A program made the translations under genes and the position numbers. Under the pieces are notes generated by a model. The model was given only the letters and a program-made list of their open reading frames with translations. It did no database searches and was not told the DNA's origin. Source: Physella acuta (taxonomy: Eukaryota > Mollusca > Gastropoda > Physidae). Taken from it: a DNA stretch of 64,000 bases. Location of the stretch: positions 175,001 through 239,000 of the forward strand of contig NW_026731623.1 in NCBI RefSeq assembly GCF_028476545.1, read 5' to 3'. Of this stretch, positions 56,524-64,000 are shown one piece after another. Position 1 is the stretch's first letter, and each line of letters starts with the position of its first letter.

Positions 56524-57425
56524 AACTAGAAACACAAAGCTGTTTGTGTGGGACCAAGTTAGGGTTAGACAGAAATACAAAGCTATTTGTGTGGGACCAA
56601 GTTAGGGTTAGACAGAAACACAAAGCTGTTTGTGTGGGACCAAGTTAGGGTTAGACAGAAACACAAAGCTGTTTGTGTGGGACCAAGTTAGGGTTAGACA
56701 GAAATACAAAGCTGTTTGTGTGGGACCAAGTTAGGGTTAGACAGAAATACAAAGCTATTCATATGGGACCAAGTTAGGGTTAGACAGAAACACAAAGCTG
56801 TTTGTGTGGGACCAAGTTAGGGTTAGACAGAAATACAAAGCTGTTTGTGTGGGACCAAGTTAGGGTTAGACAGAAATACAAAGCTATTCATATGGGACCA
56901 AGTTAGGATTAGACAGAAACACAAAGCTATTCATATGGGACCAAGTTAGGGTTAGACAGAAATACAAAGCTATTCATATGGGACCAAGTTAGGGTTAGAC
57001 AGAAATACAAAGCTATTCATATGGGACCAAGTTAGGGTTAGACAGAAATACAAAGCTATTCATATGGGACCAAGTTAGGGTTAGACAGAAATACAAAGCT
57101 ATTCATATGGGACCAAGTTAGGGTTAGACAGAAATACAAAGCTATTCATATGGGACCAAGTTAGGGTTAGACAGAAATACAAAGCTATTCATATGGGACC
57201 AAGTTAGGGTTAGACAGAAATACAAAGCTATTCATATGGGACCAAGTTAGGGTTAGACAGAAATACAAAGCTATTCATATGGGACCAAGTTAGGGTTAGA
57301 CAGAAATACAAAGCTATTCATATGGGACCAAGTTAGGGTTAGACAGAAATACAAAGCTATTCATATGGGACCAAGTTAGGGTTAGACAGAAATACAAAGC
57401 TATTCATGTGGGTTAGAGTTAGACA
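56524..57425. repeat. 43-bp array in calponin 3' UTR, about 21 units
   Basis: Unit GACAGAAATACAAAGCTATT plus CATATGGGACCAAGTTAGGGTTA. The proximal units read CTGTTTGTGTGGGACC and the distal ones CTATTCATATGGGACC, a sharp subtype change near 56900. Every unit contains TTAGGGTTAG. Confidence 0.96.
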
Positions 57426-57567
57426 TAATTAGGTGCGGGTTACAAGTTGGTATCAGAGTTTGCCTTATTTTGTGATTTGACTTTTATTATGTTTATCATG
57501 GTGCTTTTACAATTTGAAATCTATTTGTATAGAAAAAAAACAACCTTTTTGACATGTCTATAGCTAC

Positions 57568-57573
57568 AATAAA
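57568..57573 (+). terminator. Calponin-like gene polyadenylation signal AATAAA
   Basis: First canonical signal after the stop, about 1.39 kb downstream, followed by further ATAAATAAA. If used, the 43-bp array lies in the mature 3' UTR. Confidence 0.5.
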
Positions 57574-58618
57574 AAAATAAATAAACGACATTTTGTTGTT
57601 TCATACATCCCAGAATACTTTCCCGTTGTTTTTAACAACGATAGCCATACAACATAGCCACTTGTTGACATTATGGGGGTAGACCTACAGTTGTGGTGAC
57701 GTCATACACATTTCTCCGAGTGAAAGAACACTGAACCTTCGTTATGTACTTGACATGAACTTACCAGTGGCTAACCATCTACAGTCTAGCAACCGTTTAG
57801 TCAGCTATAGAAGGAACTAACACAGATAGTTGGGTGCACCATCAACTGCTTCCTAGTGCGGGACCATTGGAGAAAACACATCTAAATTTAACACGCACAC
57901 ATACGCTTAAAGTTAACAGACACGTCTTCAGTGCTCTCTTTGTCTTAGAAATTAAAGCTGATACATTATATACATTTGAGAAATTAAAGCTGATACATTA
58001 TATACATTTGATAAACTAAGACATGTATACCTACATATGAATAAACATACAAACACGCATATCTTTATATAGATATATATTTAAAAAAACTACAAATATG
58101 CTTATTAGACCTTAATAATAGGCTATGTACATATTTGCCTTTTTCGACCTGCTGGTCTTAGAGGCATAACTACCAAGTCGCTAAACCCAGAGGGAAGGGC
58201 AGGTGCTCACAGCTGAGCTTTATTAAAAATATAATTTTAAAAATACAATGTTAATTTCATGTATTTTGCCTTGGTTTTTATTTTATTTAAAAAAAAATAT
58301 TTGCTGTAGTTGACTCGTTTTTATTTTACATACACTATACCCATGGGGGAGGGGGGGGGGGGGGGTGTTAAGAGTTGTCAAAAAGTGTTGTCATGAACGG
58401 ATGACCCCCTAAAACAAAATGTTTTCCAAAGCTGAACACATACTAATAAAATATGGTCTAATAACATTACGACTTTAGTGCATGCAATTTTGCGACCAAA
58501 ATAAAATGTCGAAGTCTTGACTATGCCTATGAGCACTAAATTGTTCTCTAAAATAAAACGCTGCAAAAAGATAAAAAAGGACATTCAAACCCAAATAAAA
58601 CAAATATGTGGCTAGGTA
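57574..58618. other. Intergenic, no gene seen
   Basis: Has a 30-bp duplication (GAAATTAAAGCTGATACATT, 57945-58010) and a G-run at 58346-58365. TTTATT strings near 58278 could be a - strand polyadenylation signal for the nuclear receptor, but this is speculative. Confidence 0.45.
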
Positions 58619-61240
58619 CACTGACACACAACCTACACACAAACCTTGGCCACACAAACCTTGGCCACACACTGACACAAACCTTGGCCACACACTGACA
58701 CAAACCTTGGCCACACACTGACACACACACTGACACAAACCTTCGACACACACTGACACAAACCTTGGCCACACACTGACACACACTGACACAAACCTTG
58801 GCCACACACTGACACACACACTGACACAAACCTTGGCCACACACTGACACACACACTGACACAAACCTTGGCCACACACTGACACAAACCTTCGCCACAC
58901 ACTGACACAAACCTTGGCCACTCACTGACACACACACTGACACAAACCTTGGCTACACACTGACACAAACCTTGGCCACACACTGACACAAACCTTGGCC
59001 ACACACTGACACACACACTGACACAAACCTTCGCCACACACTGACACAAACCTTCGCCACACACTGACACAAACCTTGGCCACACACTCACACAAACCTT
59101 GGCTACACACTGACACACACTGACACAAACCTTGGCTACACACTGACACACACTGACACAAACCTTGGCCACACACTGACACAAACCTTGGCCACACACT
59201 GACACACACACTGACACACACACTGACTCAAACCTTGGCCACACACTGACACACACACTGACACAAACCTTGGCCACACACTGACACAAACCTTGGCCAC
59301 ACACTGACACACACTGACACAAACCTTGGCCACACACTGACACACACACTGACACAAACCTTGGCCACACACTGACACACACACTGACACAAACCTTGGC
59401 CACACACTGACACACACACTGACACAAACCTTGGCCACACACTGACACAAACCTTGGCCACACACTGACACACACACTGACACAAACCTTGGCCACACAC
59501 TGACACAAACCTTGGCCACACACTGACACAAACCTTGGCCACACACTGACACAAACCTTGGCCACACACTGACACAAACCTTCGCCACACACTGACACAC
59601 ACACTGACACAAACCTTGGTCACACACTGACACACACACTGACACAAACCTTGGCCACACACTGACACAAACCTTGGCCACTCACTGACACACACACTGA
59701 CACAAACCTTGGCCACACACTGACGCACACACTGACACAAACCTTGGCCACACACTGACACACACACTGACACAAACCTTGGCCACTCACTGACACACAC
59801 ACTGACACAAACCTTGGCCACACACTGACACACACACTGACACAAACCTTGCCACACACTGACACACACACTGACACAAACCTTGGCCACTCACTGACAC
59901 ACACACTGACACAAACCTTGGCCACACACTGACACACACACTGACACAAACCTTGCCACACACTGACACACACACTGACACAAACCTTGGCTACACACTG
60001 ACACACACACTGACACAAACCTTGGCTACACACTGCCACAAACCTTGGCTACACACTGACACACACTGACACAAACCTTGGCCACACACTGACACAAACC
60101 TTGGCCACACACTGACACAAACCTTGGCCACACACTGACACAAACCTGGGCCACACACTGACACAAACCTTGGCCACACACTGACACAAACCTTGGCCAC
60201 ACACTGACACACACTGATACAAACCTTGGCTACACACTGACACACACACTGACACAAACCTTGGCCACACACTGACACACACACTGACACAAACCTTGGC
60301 TACACACTGACACAAACCTTGGCCACACACTGACACAAACTTCGCTACACACTGACACAAACCTTGGCCACTCACTGACACACACACTGACACAAACCTT
60401 GGCCACACACTGACACAAACCTTGGCCACACACTGACTTAAACCTTGGCCACACACTGACACACACACTGACACAAACCTTGGCCACACACTGACACACA
60501 CTGACACAAACCTTGGCCACACACTGACACAAACCTTGGCCACACACTGACACACACACTGACACAAACCTTGGCCACACACTGACACACACTGACACAA
60601 ACCTTGGCCACACACTGACACAAACCTTGGCCACTCACTGACACACACACTGACACAAACCTTGGCTACACACTGACACAAACCTTGGCCACTCACTGAC
60701 ACACACACTGACACAAACCTTGGCCACACACTGACACACACACTGACACAAACCTTGGCCACTCACTGACACAAACCTTGGCCACTCACTGACACACACA
60801 CTGACACAAACCTTGGCCACTCACTGACACACACACTGACACAAACCTTGGCCACACACTGACACAAACCTTGGCCACACACTGACACAAACCTTGGCCA
60901 CACACTGACACACACACTGACACACACACTGACACAAACCTTGGCCACACACTGACACAAACCTTGGCAACACACTGACACACACACTGACACAAACCTT
61001 GGCCACACACTGACACAAACCTTGGCCACACACTGACACACACACTGACACAAACCTTGGCTACACACTGACACAAACCTTGGCCACACACTGACACACA
61101 CACTGACACAAAAATATTGGCCACACACTGACACACACTGACACACACTGACACAAACCTTGGCTACACACTGACACAAACCTTGGCCACACACTGACAC
61201 AAACCTCGGCCACACACTGACACAAACCTTGGCCACACAC
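58619..61240. repeat. 2.6-kb minisatellite between two convergent genes
   Basis: Units CACTGACACAAACCTTGGCC plus ACA, about 23 bp, alternating irregularly with CACTGACACACA spacers. About 100 units. Minor variants: TTCGCC, TTGGCTAC, GGCCACTCA. Cycling open frames on the - strand (up to about 325 codons) are artefacts. Confidence 0.97.
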
Positions 61241-61400
61241 TGACATTACTTCAAACGTTTTATCTGTCACAAATTGAACGTGCCACACACCAATTGCTGC
61301 CATGTCACAAGTTTGGTGTAAGCTCAACAGGAACACATACACACAAATACACACACTAACACACATACATACTTACACACACATATATATATATATATTT

Positions 61401-61561
<161 letters not shown>

Positions 61562-61644
61562 GATATATACACACATATTTTTATATTTATATCTAAACTT
61601 TAACGTGTACATTCCTATTAACAAATATCTTATTTGATATATAT

Positions 61645-61737
61645 TGACTTTAGTTGGTTGAGTCATACGACTTAAGTTGGTTGAGTCATACGACTTAAGT
61701 TGGTTGAGTCATACGACTTTAGTTGGTTGAGTCATAA
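61645..61737. repeat. 23-bp array at the nuclear-receptor stop codon, 4 copies
   Basis: Unit AGTTGGTTGAGTCATACGAC plus TTA. On the - strand, TATGACTCAACC includes the receptor's stop codon TGA in its first copy. Confidence 0.93.
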
Positions 61738-61979
61738 AAAATCTCCCTGTAAAACGCTGCCGATGAGTTTCTCGATGGTGGGCGTGGCTAGGAGACCTCT
61801 GAAGAAAATCCTCTCGACCAGGGCTGGACTGACCGTCTGCACCCGTGAGAGCAGCATGAGCAGACGACCAAACCGAATCATCTGACGCGGGTAGGTCAGC
61901 TGCACGTGCTTGCTGAGCATGAGCTGGGCCTGCTCCTGGACCGTCTGAACATGGCGGGGGTCGTGGAGCTCACTCACGT
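61732..61979 (-). CDS. Nuclear receptor last exon (82 residues and stop)
   Basis: Acceptor TTATGTCCCCAG. Reads DVSELHDPRHVQTVQEQAQ through the C-terminal AF-2-like helix to GDFL-stop. Confidence 0.88.
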
Positions 61980-62231
61980 CTGGGGACATAAGGGACGAAA
62001 CTCAGTCTATCGCAGTGATTTCTGTTTGGAGGGTTAGCTCCCATTTAAAGTTCCAGCAATCACATCTAGTCGCTCATAGGGTTAGTCTTAGGGTTAGAAT
62101 AAAACCATCTCTAAAACAGCATTAGTTTGATACATCTAACACGTCTTAAGACACGTTATTCCCTGCTTACGCCAACATCAAGTTTATATCACACACTCCC
62201 AATGGCGGAAGTTGAACCCCCCCCCCCCCCG

Positions 62232-62313
<82 letters not shown>

Positions 62314-63578
62314 TTATGTTAAATTAATTATTTAACCTTTTTCCTAATTTAGTAAATGAACCTATTTTATTACAAAATATACATCCAACGTGAGAGAACA
62401 AAAAATATGCGCTGACTCTTGCAGGACAGGTATAATTGTGTTTTATAACGTTATTTCATTTATAGCCGTCGTAAAATGTGAAAATCATAACTTCGTAATT
62501 GACATGCCGGTCAAAATTATATAACAACTGAGGTTTCACGTGTGGTATGGTTTCCCAGAAAAATGCTCTACGGAAAAAAGCGCAACCAGAAAAAAGCGCG
62601 ACCAGAAAAAAAAAGTTTGTAAAATTATGATGAAATAATCTTTCTCTTTGCGCAATTTTCTCCTTGCGAATTTTTCTGTGTGCGCATTTTTCTCTCAGCG
62701 CAATTTTTGGTTTGCGCATTTTAAGTTGGCATTTTTCTGTCTGAGCAAATTTCTGTTTGCGCTTTTTTTTCTGTGTGCGCATTTCTATTTTCGCTTTTTT
62801 TACTGGTTGTGCATTTTTCTGTTTGCGCTTTTTTTTGTGCGCCTTTTCTGTTGCGCTTTTTCCGTTGCGCATCTTTCTGGGAACCGGTTTTCCGTGTTTT
62901 TTTTTTTTTTTTTGCATTTATATTAATAGTTTAGGATAGATTTCTTTTTATAGCAGTGAAGAGCAATAAGTAAAGGAAGTTGTTTGAAGGTTTGCCCATC
63001 TTTCACACTGCAGCACATAAAATTGATTTGTCTATACAATAGTGTGTCTTCCTTATTGTAGAACAAATCACTGCTTTAGTAGACACGCTGTTTTAAATTT
63101 ACAAAACTACTAGTCTATCAAGGTGCAAAAAAATTACTTTGTTGTTGTTGGTCGGAATTTGGGCCCCCTAAATGGGATCTGCCGGTTATTACGCCTCTGC
63201 CGCCCCCACACTTATACATCAACTTTTCAACTCTCAACCCCACCCCAAGCTCCTAGTGCCCCCCACCCCCCACCCCTGAAAAAATGTCGGAAAGGAACCC
63301 TGTAAACTTCCCTATCAAGAATCTGACATACATACCCCCCACCCTCCCGGTTTCTGACCTGGTTTGAAGAGTGCTATGGCCTTGAGAAAAGTGACCTCCG
63401 TAGGGTCGAGCGAAACTTCGCGCAGCCTAGCAATCATCTCGCAAACGTTGATGCCTTCTTCAAGGTCAGCACTGCTTGACGCAAGGTCATCTCTAGCCAG
63501 GAGGTGCTCTATGGGCAGCGACCACTGAACAATACTTAGGAGGAACAACTCTTTCCAGCCTGACGCCATCAGCAGAAT
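61732..63578 (-). CDS. Nuclear receptor, NR2E-like, C-terminal part of ligand-binding domain (partial)
   Basis: The last two exons of a nuclear hormone receptor, transcribed leftward: 63578-63359 and 61979-61732, joined in phase 1. Encodes ILLMASGWKELFLLSIVQWS (LBD helices 3-5, with the conserved W-x-E-L-F motif), VSLDPTEVTFLKAIALFKP, LHDPRHVQTVQEQAQLMLS, YPRQMIRFGRLLMLLSRVQT, and the C-terminal PTIEKLIGSVLQGDFL in the AF-2 position. The QWSLP and RFGRLLMLL blocks are closest to the NR2E (PNR/TLX) group and next to NR2F/COUP. The DNA-binding domain and the rest lie beyond the right edge of the window. It is a nuclear transcription factor; its ligand is unknown. Convergent with the calponin-like gene. 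Confidence 0.88.
62234..62315. repeat. (TA)n and (TG)n microsatellite in nuclear-receptor intron
   Basis: About 58 bp of TA then TG, preceded by a C-run at 62218-62230. Confidence 0.97.
62548..62898. mobile_element. Foldback-like element in nuclear-receptor intron
   Basis: The ends CCCAGAAAAATGC...CGGAAAAAAGCGC and GCGCTTTTTCCGTTGCGC...TTTCTGGG are inverted. The interior is a degenerate array of TTTTCTGTTTGCGC-type units. Same architecture as 41965-42960 with a different unit. Confidence 0.6.
63359..63578 (-). CDS. Nuclear receptor penultimate exon (about 73 residues)
   Basis: Acceptor AAACCGACAG before ATTCTGCTGATGGCG, donor AAACCAG/GTCAGA, phase 1. Contains the LBD signature region. Confidence 0.88.
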
Positions 63579-63596
63579 CTGTCGGTTTCAAATTAG

Positions 63597-63775
63597 ATGG
63601 ACACTCATATAACATTGGTTGGACAATCATATAACATTGGTTTTACACTCATATAACATTGGTTTTACACTCGTATAACATTAGTTTTACACTCATATAA
63701 CATTGGTTGGACAATCATATAACATTGGTTTTACACTCATATAACATTGGTTTAACACTCATATAACATTGGTTG
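63597..63775. repeat. About 24-bp array next to the nuclear-receptor exon
   Basis: Unit ACACTCATATAACATTGGTT plus TT, with GGACAATC variants, about 8 units. On the - strand it ends about 19 nt before the acceptor at 63578. Confidence 0.93.
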
Positions 63776-64000
63776 GGCAGGGGGCATATACACCCAGAAT
63801 AATCGAAAAAAAAACGTTTTTTTTTCTTCCGAATATTGTTAAATGGTGAATGTTATTTTATTCAGAATTCATTCCTCTATCCGTCTGTATACATTAATTT
63901 GGACTGAGTGAAGTAGTTTTTTTAGTTATTAGCTTCTAAAGTGGGTAGGGGTAGTCCGTCAGAATGTAAAAAATGGTGAAAATGTCGGACGGCATGCCTT
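63776..64000. other. Intron sequence, nothing recognised
   Basis: Presumed intron of the nuclear receptor gene; upstream exons are outside the window. Confidence 0.4.

Noticed and set aside
56524-57425. Interstitial telomere
   Set aside because: TTAGGG is not tandem with itself; only one and a half motifs occur in each 43-bp unit.
58633-59610. 325-codon minus-strand Cys/Val-rich frame
   Set aside because: Array artefact: other frames over the same DNA are equally open and give similar peptides.

Overview
This is eukaryotic nuclear DNA: long GT-AG introns, AATAAA signals, tRNA-derived SINEs, MITE-like elements and very abundant minisatellites. The genes (peroxisomal catalase, a 195-residue calponin/transgelin-like protein, an NR2E-type nuclear receptor) and the SINE type suggest a lophotrochozoan, most likely a gastropod mollusc. 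The species call is an inference. By rough count, about a third of the window is tandem repeat. Layout: 1-8.6 kb holds tandem arrays, SINEs and small transposons. 8.95-26.4 kb is a complete 12-exon catalase gene on the + strand. Its spliced product is 508 residues, with every catalytic, heme and NADPH residue I checked falling at the human residue number. 27-44 kb is repeat-dominated, including a 2.77-kb TIR transposon that landed inside a minisatellite and several nested hairpin elements. 44.46-56.18 kb is a complete 4-exon calponin/transgelin (myophilin-type) gene on the + strand with a CpG-rich promoter. 58.6-61.2 kb is a 2.6-kb array, and 61.7-63.6 kb holds the last two exons of a nuclear receptor on the - strand, convergent with the calponin gene. 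The genes are unrelated in function and I see no operon or cluster logic. The most unusual feature is how the arrays relate to the genes. Ten of the eleven catalase introns carry a private tandem array, each with a different unit. At several sites the repeated unit is the exon-intron junction itself: the acceptor of catalase exon 2 (59 bp x 18), the donor of exon 2 (46 bp x 4), the donor of exon 9 (19 bp x about 27) and the acceptor of calponin exon 3 (31 bp x 7). The unit beside the nuclear-receptor stop codon includes that stop codon. The exon copy that stays in frame is always the outermost one; use of the next copy I translated runs into a stop codon. Such junction-seeded minisatellites look like a recurring local process and are the main thing to follow up.
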